A stretch of DNA of 20,204 bases, taken from NCBI GenBank assembly GCA_030150265.1, contig JASLGG010000048.1, positions 1-20,204 of the forward strand, read 5' to 3'. Shown here piece by piece: positions 1 to 6,414 of the stretch. This stretch comes from Protaetiibacter sp. (GTDB lineage Bacteria; Actinomycetota; Actinomycetes; Actinomycetales; Microbacteriaceae). A model generated the notes under the pieces. It was not told where the DNA came from and made no database searches. It saw only the letters and a list, made by a program, of their open reading frames with translations. The translations under genes were made by a program, and so were the position numbers. Numbering within the stretch: the stretch's first letter is position 1; each line of letters starts with the position of its first letter.

Positions 1-600
1 TTCTCGCTCGCCGGCAGCCCCTTCCTCTACTACGGCGACGAGATCGGGATGGGCGACAACATCTGGCTGCCCGACCGCGACGCGTCCCGCACCCCGATGC
101 AGTGGACCCCCGACCGCAACGCCGGGTTCTCCACGGCCGACCCGGGCAAGCTCTACCTGCCGGTCGTGCAGTCGCTCGTGTACAACTACACGCTCGTCAA
201 CGTGGAGTCGCAGCTCGCGCAGTCGCGCTCGCTCCTGCACTGGGTGCGCAACGTCATCCACGTGCGGAAGGGACATCCGGTGTTCGGCCTCGGGTCGATC
301 CGGGTGCTGCGCACCAACCACGAGTCGGTGCTCGCCTTCGTGCGCGAGTACGAGGGGTCGGGCACCCAGTTCGGCGACGCGCCGGAGCGGGTGCTGTGCG
401 TCTTCTCCTTCTCGCACAACCCCGTGTCGGTGTCGATCGAGCTGAGCGGCGACGAGGGCGTCACGCCCTACGACCTGTTCGGCGGCGGGGCCTTCCCGAC
501 GGTCGGCGACGACGGCGTGCTGACGCTGACGCTCGCCACCCAGGGCTTCTACTGGCTGCACCTCGGCGAGCCGCAGAGCGTGCTCCCGCGCGCCTTCTGA
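1..600 (+). CDS. treS: Trehalose synthase (maltose alpha-D-glucosyltransferase), 3' part
   Basis: The last 199 residues of a GH13 trehalose synthase, open at the left window edge. The enzyme interconverts maltose and trehalose in the cytoplasm and in actinobacteria feeds the TreS-Pep2-GlgE route to alpha-glucan. The visible part begins in the end of the TIM barrel with the conserved stretch LYYGDEIGMGDN, followed by DRDASRTPMQW and DRNAGFS, which are hallmark TreS segments. The last ~100 residues fit the C-terminal beta domain (VLCVFSFSHNP, then YDLFGGG, ending near GFYWLHL). No maltokinase domain is fused after it, because the reading frame stops at 600. The next gene starts 32 bp later from what looks like its own promoter. 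The family call is secure; the N-terminus, with most of the catalytic residues, lies outside the window. Confidence 0.93.
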   Translation, partial: FSLAGSPFLYYGDEIGMGDNIWLPDRDASRTPMQWTPDRNAGFSTADPGKLYLPVVQSLVYNYTLVNVESQLAQSRSLLHWVRNVIHVRKGHPVFGLGSIRVLRTNHESVLAFVREYEGSGTQFGDAPERVLCVFSFSHNPVSVSIELSGDEGVTPYDLFGGGAFPTVGDDGVLTLTLATQGFYWLHLGEPQSVLPRAF

Positions 601-620
601 GGCGTGTCGGCGGGCGGTCC

Positions 621-626
621 TAGGCT
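621..626 (+). promoter_or_regulatory. -10 box of the exonuclease-Nudix gene, leaderless type
   Basis: TAGGCT lies exactly 6 nt before the ATG at 633 and there is no Shine-Dalgarno sequence between them. This spacing puts the transcription start at or next to the A of the start codon, the usual layout of leaderless actinobacterial genes. I see no clear -35 box. Confidence 0.5.
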
Positions 627-632
627 TCGAGC

Positions 633-2048
633 ATGACCAGCTGGGCCGACCGTCTCGGCGTGTTCGACCTCGAGACGACGGGTGTCGACGTCGAGACGGC
701 ACGCATCGTCACCGCGTGCATCGCGATCCTCGACGCGGACGGCCAGGTCGTGGACCGCTGGGACTGGCTCGCCGATCCGGGCGTCGAGATCCCGGATGGC
801 GCGGCCGCCGTGCACGGCATCACGACGGAGCGGGCGCGCGCCGAGGGGCGGCCGAGTGCGGTCGTCGTGGCCGAGATCGCGCAGACCCTTCGCACGCTGT
901 TCGGACTCGGCATCGCGGTCGTGGTCTACAACGCGCCCTACGACCTCTCGCTGCTCGACCGCGAGTGCCGGCGCAACGAGCTGGAGCCGATCGCCGATCC
1001 CTCGCCGATCGTCGACCCGCTCGTGATCGACAAGCAGGTCGACACCTACCGCAAGGGCAAGCGCACGCTCGAGGCGGCCGCGGCGCACTACGGGGTCGTC
1101 CTCGACGACGCGCACGACGCGGGAGCCGACGCGATCGCCGCGGGCCGCGTCGCGCAGGCGTTGCTCGCCGCGCGCCCGGAGGAGCTCGACATCCCGCTCG
1201 CCGACCTCCACGGCCGTCAGGAGATCTGGTTCGCGGAGCAGGCACGCAGCTTCCAGGACTACATCCGCCGGCGCAAGGGCGATGAGAGCTTCACGGCGTC
1301 GACCGCGTGGCCGATCAAGTACCCCGTGCATCCGGGTGCCTACCGCGACACGCAGCCCATCCCGCCGCTCGAGCCGCGCCTCGGCCGGGTCCCGGTGCTC
1401 GACTTCAGCCGCCCGCTCGGATTGCAGCTCGCGCCCGCTCCGGAGGCCCCCGCGGCGCTCGACGCCGCGCCGCCCGACCCGCGGGAGGCGTATCCGGGGC
1501 CGCTCCCCGGGGCCGAGGCCGAGCCCGCGTCGGGGCCCGACACCGGGTTCGCGGAGACCCTGGACGCAGAGCCTCCGGTCACCGAGCCTCCGGTCACCGA
1601 CTCACCGGTGCAGGAGCGCACGGGAGGCCGCCCCGCGGTGCTCCGGGTGGCGGCGGCCGTCGTCACCGACGCGGCGGGCCGTACTCTGCTCGTGCGCAAG
1701 ACGGGCACCACGCACTTCATGCAGCCCGGCGGCAAGATCGAGGAGGGTGAGAGCGCCATCGACGCGCTCTCGCGTGAGCTCGTGGAGGAGATCGGCGTCG
1801 AGCTCGACGTCTCGACCGCGGAGTACCTCGGGCTGTTCCGGGCGGTGGCGGCGAACGAGGCCGAGACGGTCGTGCTGGCCGCGGTGTTCGCGATGACGGT
1901 GCACCACGAGGTGCTCGCCGCGGGCGAGATCGAGGAGCTCCTCTGGGTCGACGACGCCGAGCTCGATCTCGCGGGCCTCGACGTCGCGCCGCTCACGCGC
2001 GACGAGCTGCTCCCCCTCTGGGCGCGCCGCCGCCTCACCGTCGGCTGA
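633..2048 (+). CDS. Predicted fusion: DnaQ-like 3'-5' exonuclease plus C-terminal Nudix hydrolase
   Basis: One uninterrupted 471-residue frame carries two enzymes. Residues ~7-185 are a DEDDh exonuclease of the DnaQ type: FDLETTG gives D12 and E14, YNAPYD gives D104, and HDAGADA gives H161 and D166, so all five metal/catalytic positions are present. Residues ~240-333 form a Pro/Ala/Glu-rich linker with a duplicated 15-bp unit (PPVTE repeated). Residues ~336-468 are a Nudix domain with a perfect Nudix box from G367 to V389 (GX5EX7REUXEEXGU). The exonuclease would trim DNA or RNA 3' ends; the Nudix part would hydrolyse a nucleoside-diphosphate-linked substrate, possibly a damaged nucleotide. 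The substrates are not visible from sequence. The ATG at 633 is chosen because TAGGCT sits 6 nt upstream (leaderless). The gene converges on rpmE2 across a hairpin. Confidence 0.88.
   Translation: MTSWADRLGVFDLETTGVDVETARIVTACIAILDADGQVVDRWDWLADPGVEIPDGAAAVHGITTERARAEGRPSAVVVAEIAQTLRTLFGLGIAVVVYNAPYDLSLLDRECRRNELEPIADPSPIVDPLVIDKQVDTYRKGKRTLEAAAAHYGVVLDDAHDAGADAIAAGRVAQALLAARPEELDIPLADLHGRQEIWFAEQARSFQDYIRRRKGDESFTASTAWPIKYPVHPGAYRDTQPIPPLEPRLGRVPVLDFSRPLGLQLAPAPEAPAALDAAPPDPREAYPGPLPGAEAEPASGPDTGFAETLDAEPPVTEPPVTDSPVQERTGGRPAVLRVAAAVVTDAAGRTLLVRKTGTTHFMQPGGKIEEGESAIDALSRELVEEIGVELDVSTAEYLGLFRAVAANEAETVVLAAVFAMTVHHEVLAAGEIEELLWVDDAELDLAGLDVAPLTRDELLPLWARRRLTVG
1569..1598 (+). repeat. Tandem 15-bp repeat in the interdomain linker
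   Basis: The unit GAGCCTCCGGTCACC occurs twice back to back at 1569-1583 and 1584-1598, followed by a degenerate partial third copy. It is in frame and encodes EPPVT twice within the flexible linker between the exonuclease and Nudix domains, so copy number could vary without breaking the frame. Confidence 0.85.
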
Positions 2049-2082
2049 ACGGACGCCCGGATGCCGCGGGGCCCGGATACGA

Positions 2083-2112
2083 CGAAGGCCCCGTCCGTGG
2101 ACGGGGCCTTCG
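2083..2112. terminator. Hairpin between convergent genes, likely bidirectional terminator
   Basis: CGAAGGCCCCGTC at 2083-2095 pairs perfectly with GACGGGGCCTTCG at 2100-2112 around a 4-nt loop, giving a 13-bp stem. It sits between the stops of the exonuclease-Nudix gene (plus) and rpmE2 (minus) and can serve both. There is no long T tract, which is common for terminators in GC-rich actinobacteria. Confidence 0.85.
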
Positions 2113-2122
2113 TGCGTGGGGC

Positions 2123-2371
2123 TTACTTGCCGAAGTTCTTGTAGCGCGTGTTGAACTTCTCGACGCGGCCGGCGCTGTCGAGGATGCGCTGCTTGCCCGT
2201 GTAGAACGGGTGCGAGGCGGAGGAGATCTCGACGTCCACGACCGGGTAGGTCTCGCCGTCCAGCTCGATGGTCTTGTCGCTCGTCAGGGTCGAACGGGTG
2301 AGGAAGGTCTCACCGCTCGCCAGGTCGCGGAAGACGATCGCCTGGTAGTCGGGGTGGATGTCGGTCTTCAT
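2123..2371 (-). CDS. rpmE2: 50S ribosomal protein L31 type B
   Basis: An 82-residue protein recognised as ribosomal protein L31 by MKTDIHPDY at the N-terminus, the central HPFYTGKQ and the ending FNTRYKNFGK. It has no cysteine, so it is the type B (C-minus, zinc-independent) form that replaces zinc-binding L31 under zinc limitation in many bacteria. The length is normal for type B. The ATG at 2371 has a GAGG Shine-Dalgarno-like sequence just upstream, inside a 12-bp palindrome. I see no recognisable Zur box, so zinc control is possible from the family but not shown here. It stands alone, converging with the exonuclease-Nudix gene and following the ABC ATPase gene with a separate promoter candidate. 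Confidence 0.95.
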   Translation of the reverse strand: MKTDIHPDYQAIVFRDLASGETFLTRSTLTSDKTIELDGETYPVVDVEISSASHPFYTGKQRILDSAGRVEKFNTRYKNFGK

Positions 2372-2382
2372 GAGGTACCTCA
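2371..2382. promoter_or_regulatory. 12-bp perfect palindrome over the rpmE2 ribosome binding site
   Basis: TGAGGTACCTCA is a perfect palindrome that includes the Shine-Dalgarno-like GAGG and touches the first base of the rpmE2 start codon. In RNA it could occlude the binding site by pairing with itself or between transcripts, or in DNA it could be a protein site. No known regulator is assigned. Confidence 0.35.
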
Positions 2383-2428
2383 GTCGGAGTGGAGTGGAAA
2401 AGTTCGCAGGCCTAAGGGCCGACTGTCG

Positions 2429-2434
2429 AGTCTA
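2429..2434 (-). promoter_or_regulatory. -10 box candidate for rpmE2
   Basis: TAGACT on the minus strand, about 57 nt before the rpmE2 ATG, just after the stop of the ABC ATPase gene. It would give a 5' leader of roughly 50 nt. No clear -35 box; low-confidence call. Confidence 0.3.
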
Positions 2435-2446
2435 GCAGACCGAGCG

Positions 2447-3238
2447 TCAGCTCCAGCGCGCGCGAGCCGCGAAGCGGCCGTCCTCGCTCGTCGAGACCAC
2501 GAGCGGGAGTCCGAACGCCTCGGAGAGCCGCTCCCCCGTCACGACCTCGGCGATCGGGCCGGCCGCGTGGATGCGCCCGCCCGCGAGGAGCATCGCGTGG
2601 GTGAATCCCGCGGGGATCTCCTCGACATGATGGGTCACCATCACCATCGCCGGGGCGTCCGCGGTACCCGCGTACTCGCTGAGCAGCCGCACGAGCTCTT
2701 CGCGCGCGCCGAGGTCGAGGCTCGCCGCCGGCTCGTCGAGCAGCAGCAGCTCGGGGTCGGTCATCACCGCGCGCCCGATCTGCACCCGCTTCTGCTCGCC
2801 GTCGGAGAGGGTGCCGAACCTGCGGTCGCGCAGCTCCTCGAGGCGCCACTCGCGCATGACGCGTTCGGCGCGTCGCTGGTCGACGTCCTCGTACTCCTCG
2901 TTCCACCGGCCGGTGACGGCGTAGGCGGCGGTCAGCACGACGTCGAAGACCGTCTCCCCCGGCGGGATGCGTCGCGCGGACGAGGTGGAGGCGATGCCGA
3001 TGCGGGGGCGGAGGTCGAACACGTCGACCTTGCCGAGCTGCTCGCCGAGCACCGTCGCGGTGCCCGAGCTCGGATGCATCGCCGCGGCGGCGATGTTCAG
3101 GATCGTCGTCTTGCCCGCCCCGTTGGGGCCGAGGACGACCCATCGCTCGTCGGACTCGACGGTCCAGCTCAGCGAATCGAGGATCGTGTTCCCGTCGCGG
3201 ACGATCGACACGTCCTGGAGGTCCAGCACTCGCACCAT
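2447..3238 (-). CDS. Stand-alone ABC transporter ATP-binding protein
   Basis: A 263-residue single ABC ATPase. Walker A is GPNGAGKT (37-44), the signature is LSDGEQKR (144-151), a G-to-D variant of LSGGQ, and Walker B is LLLLDEP (164-170) followed by a D-loop SLD and the switch histidine in MVTHHVEE. At the usual Q-loop position the sequence reads GIASTSSARR with no obvious glutamine. No permease or binding protein lies beside it; its neighbours are rpmE2 and glgA. The type resembles the YlmA/ModF-like ATPases annotated without a known substrate. The ATG at 3238 is supported by TAGGCT 9 nt upstream, which overlaps the glgA stop codon, so it can be read both from its own promoter and by read-through from glgA 12 nt away. 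Function beyond ATP hydrolysis is unknown. Confidence 0.85.
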   Translation of the reverse strand: MVRVLDLQDVSIVRDGNTILDSLSWTVESDERWVVLGPNGAGKTTILNIAAAAMHPSSGTATVLGEQLGKVDVFDLRPRIGIASTSSARRIPPGETVFDVVLTAAYAVTGRWNEEYEDVDQRRAERVMREWRLEELRDRRFGTLSDGEQKRVQIGRAVMTDPELLLLDEPAASLDLGAREELVRLLSEYAGTADAPAMVMVTHHVEEIPAGFTHAMLLAGGRIHAAGPIAEVVTGERLSEAFGLPLVVSTSEDGRFAARARWS

Positions 3239-3247
3239 GATGCGTCC

Positions 3248-3253
3248 AGCCTA
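3248..3253 (-). promoter_or_regulatory. -10 box of the lone ABC ATPase gene
   Basis: TAGGCT on the minus strand, 9 nt before the ATG at 3238. The first three bases are also the glgA stop codon. The 15-mer TAGGCTGGACGCATC that starts here is repeated exactly in front of the DUF3099-like gene (11008-11022, plus strand). Confidence 0.45.
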
Positions 3254-4450
3254 GCCGCGGTCCTCGACGAGGCTCTCGTACACCGCGCGGGTGCGCTCGG
3301 CGATGCTCGCCCAGCTGAACTCGGCCTCGGCCCGAAGCCGACCTGCCTCGCCCATGAGCCGCGCCGTGGCCGGATCGGCGAGCACCTCCGAGAGGGTCGT
3401 CGCGAGGTCGGCCACGAAGCGGTCCGGGTCGACCGGCGTGCCGGTGCCGTCATCCGCCTGCTCGATCGGGACGAGCCGGCCGGTGAGGCCGTCGGCGACG
3501 ACCTCCGGGATGCCTCCCGTCGCGGTGCCGACGACCGGCAGCCCGCACGCCATCGCCTCGAGGTTCACGATGCCGAGGGGCTCGTAGACGGAGGGACACA
3601 CGAACACCGTGCCGGAGGTGAGCACGGCCGCGAGCTCGCGCTGCGGCAGCATCTCCTCGATCCAGACGACGCCCTCGCGCTCCTCCTGGAGCACACGCAC
3701 GCCCTCCTGCACCTCGGCCATGATCTCGGGGGTGTCGGGCGCACCCGCGCACAGCACGAGCTGCACGTCGGGGTCGAGCCGGCGCGCCGCGGCGAGCAGG
3801 TACGGCAGGCCCTTCTGGCGGGTGATGCGTCCGACGAACACGACGCTGCGCCGCTCGGCATCGATGCCCAGGCGTTCGAGCACCGCCGCATCCTGCGTGG
3901 GCTGCCAGCGATCCAGGTCGATGCCGTTGTGCACGACGTGCACGCGCGCCGGGTCGATCGCCGGGTAGCTGCGCAGGATGTCGGCGCGCATCCCCGCGCT
4001 CACGGCGATCACGGCATCCGCCGCCTCGAAGGCCGTCTTCTCGATCCAGCTCGACACGCGGTAGCCGCCGCCCAGCTGCTCGGCCTTCCAGGGCCGCAGG
4101 GGCTCGAGCGAGTGCGCCGTGACGACGTGCGGGATGCCGTGCAGCAGCTTCGCGAGATGGCCGGCCGCATTCGCGTACCAGGTGTGCGAGTGCACCAGGT
4201 CGGCCCCCGCCACGTCCTCCGCCATCTGCAGGTCGACGCCGAGGGTGGCGAGCGAGGGGTTCGCCGAGGTGAGCTGCGGTGGCACGAGATAGGCGTAGAC
4301 GTGCGGCTCGTCGCGGGGCAGCCCGAAGCAGCGCACCACGACGTCGACGTCGCGTCGCAGCGCGGCGACGAGCTCGGCGACGTGCACGCCCGCCCCTCCG
4401 TAGACCTCCGGCGGATACTCACGGCTCAGAACATCGACTCGCATCGTCAT
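3251..4450 (-). CDS. glgA: Glycogen synthase of the actinobacterial GT4 type (GlgA/GlgM)
   Basis: A 399-residue GT-B fold glycosyltransferase of family GT4. It starts with the ADP-glucose-binding loop SREYPPEVYGGAGVH, has HSHTWYAN and TAHSLEPLRPWK in the N-terminal half, VFVGRITRQKG at the start of the second Rossmann domain, and the E-X7-E motif EPLGIVNLE. This is the short actinobacterial form, not the GT5 GlgA of E. coli. The mycobacterial homologue GlgM makes maltose-1-phosphate from ADP-glucose and glucose-1-phosphate for GlgE, and it also lies divergent from glgC. The enzyme here therefore probably uses the ADP-glucose made by GlgC, and whether it is a GlgA or a GlgM cannot be decided from sequence alone. 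ATG codons at 4450 and 4444 are both possible starts. Only 41 bp separate it from glgC. Confidence 0.9.
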   Translation of the reverse strand: MTMRVDVLSREYPPEVYGGAGVHVAELVAALRRDVDVVVRCFGLPRDEPHVYAYLVPPQLTSANPSLATLGVDLQMAEDVAGADLVHSHTWYANAAGHLAKLLHGIPHVVTAHSLEPLRPWKAEQLGGGYRVSSWIEKTAFEAADAVIAVSAGMRADILRSYPAIDPARVHVVHNGIDLDRWQPTQDAAVLERLGIDAERRSVVFVGRITRQKGLPYLLAAARRLDPDVQLVLCAGAPDTPEIMAEVQEGVRVLQEEREGVVWIEEMLPQRELAAVLTSGTVFVCPSVYEPLGIVNLEAMACGLPVVGTATGGIPEVVADGLTGRLVPIEQADDGTGTPVDPDRFVADLATTLSEVLADPATARLMGEAGRLRAEAEFSWASIAERTRAVYESLVEDRG

Positions 4451-4479
4451 CGACGCTAGTACACCCCGGGAGCCTGTCC

Positions 4480-4485
4480 TACTGT
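4480..4485 (+). promoter_or_regulatory. -10 box of glgC, leaderless type
   Basis: TACTGT is 6 nt before the glgC ATG, with no Shine-Dalgarno sequence. The whole glgA-glgC intergenic region is 41 bp, so the two divergent promoters must overlap or extend into the neighbouring coding regions. Confidence 0.45.
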
Positions 4486-4491
4486 GGTGCC

Positions 4492-5733
4492 ATGGCAGCT
4501 GCGCCCAAGATCTTCGGCATCGTCCTCGCCGGCGGAGAGGGCAAGCGGCTCATGCCGTTGACCGCGGATCGGGCGAAGCCCGCCGTGCCGTTCGGCGGCG
4601 TCTACCGCCTCATCGACTTCGCGCTGTCGAACCTCATCAACTCGGGGCTGCGCCAGGTCGTCGTTCTGACCCAGTACAAGTCGCACTCGCTCGACCGGCA
4701 TGTCTCGCAGACCTGGCGGCTCTCCGGGATGCTGGGCGCCTACGTCGCCTCGGTGCCGGCGCAGCAGCGGCTCGGCAAGCGCTGGTTCTCCGGCTCGGCC
4801 GACGCGATCCTGCAGAGCCTCAACCTCATCCGGGACGAGAAGCCGGACATCGTGGTCGTGGTGGGCGCCGACCACGTGTACCGCATGGACTTCAGCCAGA
4901 TGATCCGCGCGCACATCGAGTCCGGTGCGGGCGTGACCGTCGCGGCGATCCGGCAGCCGCTGTCGCTCGCCGACCAGTTCGGCGTCATCGAGCTCGACCC
5001 CGCCAACCCCGCGCGCATCGCGGCGTTCCGCGAGAAGCCGAGCGATGCGGTGGGGCTCGCCGACTCCCCCGACGAGATCCTCGCCTCGATGGGCAACTAC
5101 GTCTTCGACGCCGACGTGCTGATCGACGCCGTGCAGCGCGACGGCGCGCGCGCGGACTCGAACCACGACATGGGCGGCGACATCGTGCCCGACTTCGTGG
5201 CGCGCGGCGAGGCGGCGGTCTACGACCTCAACCGCAACGAGGTGCCGGGCGCGACCGATCGCGACCGCTTCTACTGGCGGGATGTCGGCACGATCGACTC
5301 CTTCTTCGAGGCGCACCAGGACCTCATCTCCGCACTGCCGGTCTTCAACCTCTACAACCAGGACTGGCCGATCTACAGCCAGCAGCTGAACTCGCCGCCC
5401 GCGAAGTTCGTGCGCGACGGGCGCAACACGGTGGGCACCGCGATCGACTCGGTGGTGTCGCTCGGCTGCGTCGTGTCGGGCGGTCATCTCGAGCGTGTCG
5501 TGCTCGGCCCCTGGGTCACCATCGAGTCGGGGGCCAAGGTGACCGACTCCGTGGTGTTCGAGCGGGTGCAGATCGGCGCGGATGCGACGGTGCAGCGCGC
5601 TATCCTCGACAAGGACGTCGTCGTCGCGCCCGGGGCGAGCGTCGGCGTCGACCACGATGCCGATCGCAACCGCGGCTTCACCGTCACCGAGTCGGGCATC
5701 ACGGTCGTGGGCAAGGGCGCGCGCGTCGACTGA
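4492..5733 (+). CDS. glgC: Glucose-1-phosphate adenylyltransferase (ADP-glucose pyrophosphorylase)
   Basis: A 413-residue enzyme making ADP-glucose from ATP and glucose-1-phosphate, the committed step to glycogen. The N-terminal nucleotidyltransferase domain has VLAGGEGKRL, RAKPAVPFGG, the metal/nucleotide region GADHVYRMD and the sugar-phosphate region FREKPSD. The C-terminal third is a left-handed beta-helix with hexapeptide-like turns (TIESGAKVTDSVVFERVQIGADATV). Length is normal. The frame extends upstream, but the ATG at 4492 fits the conserved N-terminus and has TACTGT 6 nt before it. It diverges from glgA, its expected user, and is followed by serB after 36 bp. Confidence 0.97.
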   Translation: MAAAPKIFGIVLAGGEGKRLMPLTADRAKPAVPFGGVYRLIDFALSNLINSGLRQVVVLTQYKSHSLDRHVSQTWRLSGMLGAYVASVPAQQRLGKRWFSGSADAILQSLNLIRDEKPDIVVVVGADHVYRMDFSQMIRAHIESGAGVTVAAIRQPLSLADQFGVIELDPANPARIAAFREKPSDAVGLADSPDEILASMGNYVFDADVLIDAVQRDGARADSNHDMGGDIVPDFVARGEAAVYDLNRNEVPGATDRDRFYWRDVGTIDSFFEAHQDLISALPVFNLYNQDWPIYSQQLNSPPAKFVRDGRNTVGTAIDSVVSLGCVVSGGHLERVVLGPWVTIESGAKVTDSVVFERVQIGADATVQRAILDKDVVVAPGASVGVDHDADRNRGFTVTESGITVVGKGARVD

Positions 5734-5769
5734 CACCCCCGCCACCACCTGTTGGGAGATCACCGCCCC

Positions 5770-6414
5770 ATGGCTCGCTTCCTCGTCGTGCTCGATGTCG
5801 ACTCCACCCTCATCGAGGACGAGGTGATCGAGCTGCTGGCGGATGCCGCGGGAACCCGCGAGGCGGTGGCCGAGGTCACCTTCCGGGCGATGAACGGCGA
5901 GCTCGACTTCGCGGAGAGCCTGCGCGAGCGGGTCGCGACGCTCGCGGGGCTCCCGGCATCCGTGTTCGCCGAGGTGGGCGCCCGGGTCACCGTCACGCAC
6001 GGCGTGCCCGAGATGATCGCCGCCGTGCATGCCGCGGGCGGCCGGGTGGGCGTCGTGTCCGGCGGCTTCCACGAGGTGATCGACCCGCTCGCCGAGCGGC
6101 TCGGCCTCGACCACTGGCGTGCCAACCGGCTGGAGGTCGCCGACGGCGTGCTGACGGGCCGTGTGCTGCCGCCCGTCGTCGACGCGGCGGCCAAGGCCGA
6201 GGCTCTTCAGGAGTGGGCGGATGCCGCGGGCATCCCGATCTCCCAGACGCTCGCGGTGGGCGACGGCGCCAACGACCTGCCGATGATGGCGCTCGCCGGT
6301 CTCTCGATCGGCTTCGACGCGAAGGCCCCCGTGCGCGACGTGGCCGACGTGCTGCTCGACGCGCGCGACCTCTCGATGCTGCTGCCCCTCATGGGGCTCA
6401 CCGCGCCGGCGTGA
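5770..6414 (+). CDS. serB: Phosphoserine phosphatase
   Basis: A 214-residue HAD-superfamily phosphatase, the last step of serine synthesis from 3-phosphoglycerate. Motif I is LDVDSTL with nucleophile D9 and acid/base D11; motif II is VVSGGF with S97; motif III has K142; motif IV is GDGANDLPM with D165 and D169. The glutamate and arginine of the cap (EDEVIELL, FRAMNGELDF) match SerB rather than other HAD families. There is no N-terminal ACT domain. The ATG at 5770 is preferred over the in-frame TTG at 5752 because GGGAG at 5754-5758 is a good ribosome binding site for it. It probably shares a transcript with glgC 36 bp upstream. Its last 17 bp overlap the end of the convergent lipoprotein gene. 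Confidence 0.93.
   Translation: MARFLVVLDVDSTLIEDEVIELLADAAGTREAVAEVTFRAMNGELDFAESLRERVATLAGLPASVFAEVGARVTVTHGVPEMIAAVHAAGGRVGVVSGGFHEVIDPLAERLGLDHWRANRLEVADGVLTGRVLPPVVDAAAKAEALQEWADAAGIPISQTLAVGDGANDLPMMALAGLSIGFDAKAPVRDVADVLLDARDLSMLLPLMGLTAPA

Noticed and set aside
2372..2446. Zur box upstream of rpmE2
   Set aside because: I looked for an AT-rich TGA...TCA palindrome typical of actinobacterial Zur sites and found none.
2210..4459. 749-residue open frame on the plus strand
   Set aside because: It runs antisense to rpmE2, the ABC ATPase and glgA, all with clear family motifs. Its translation is rich in Arg, Asp, His and Val without domain features, as expected of the reverse frame of GC-rich genes.
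4456..6114. 552-residue open frame on the minus strand
   Set aside because: It is antisense to glgC and serB and is composed of low-complexity His/Asp/Arg/Val runs.
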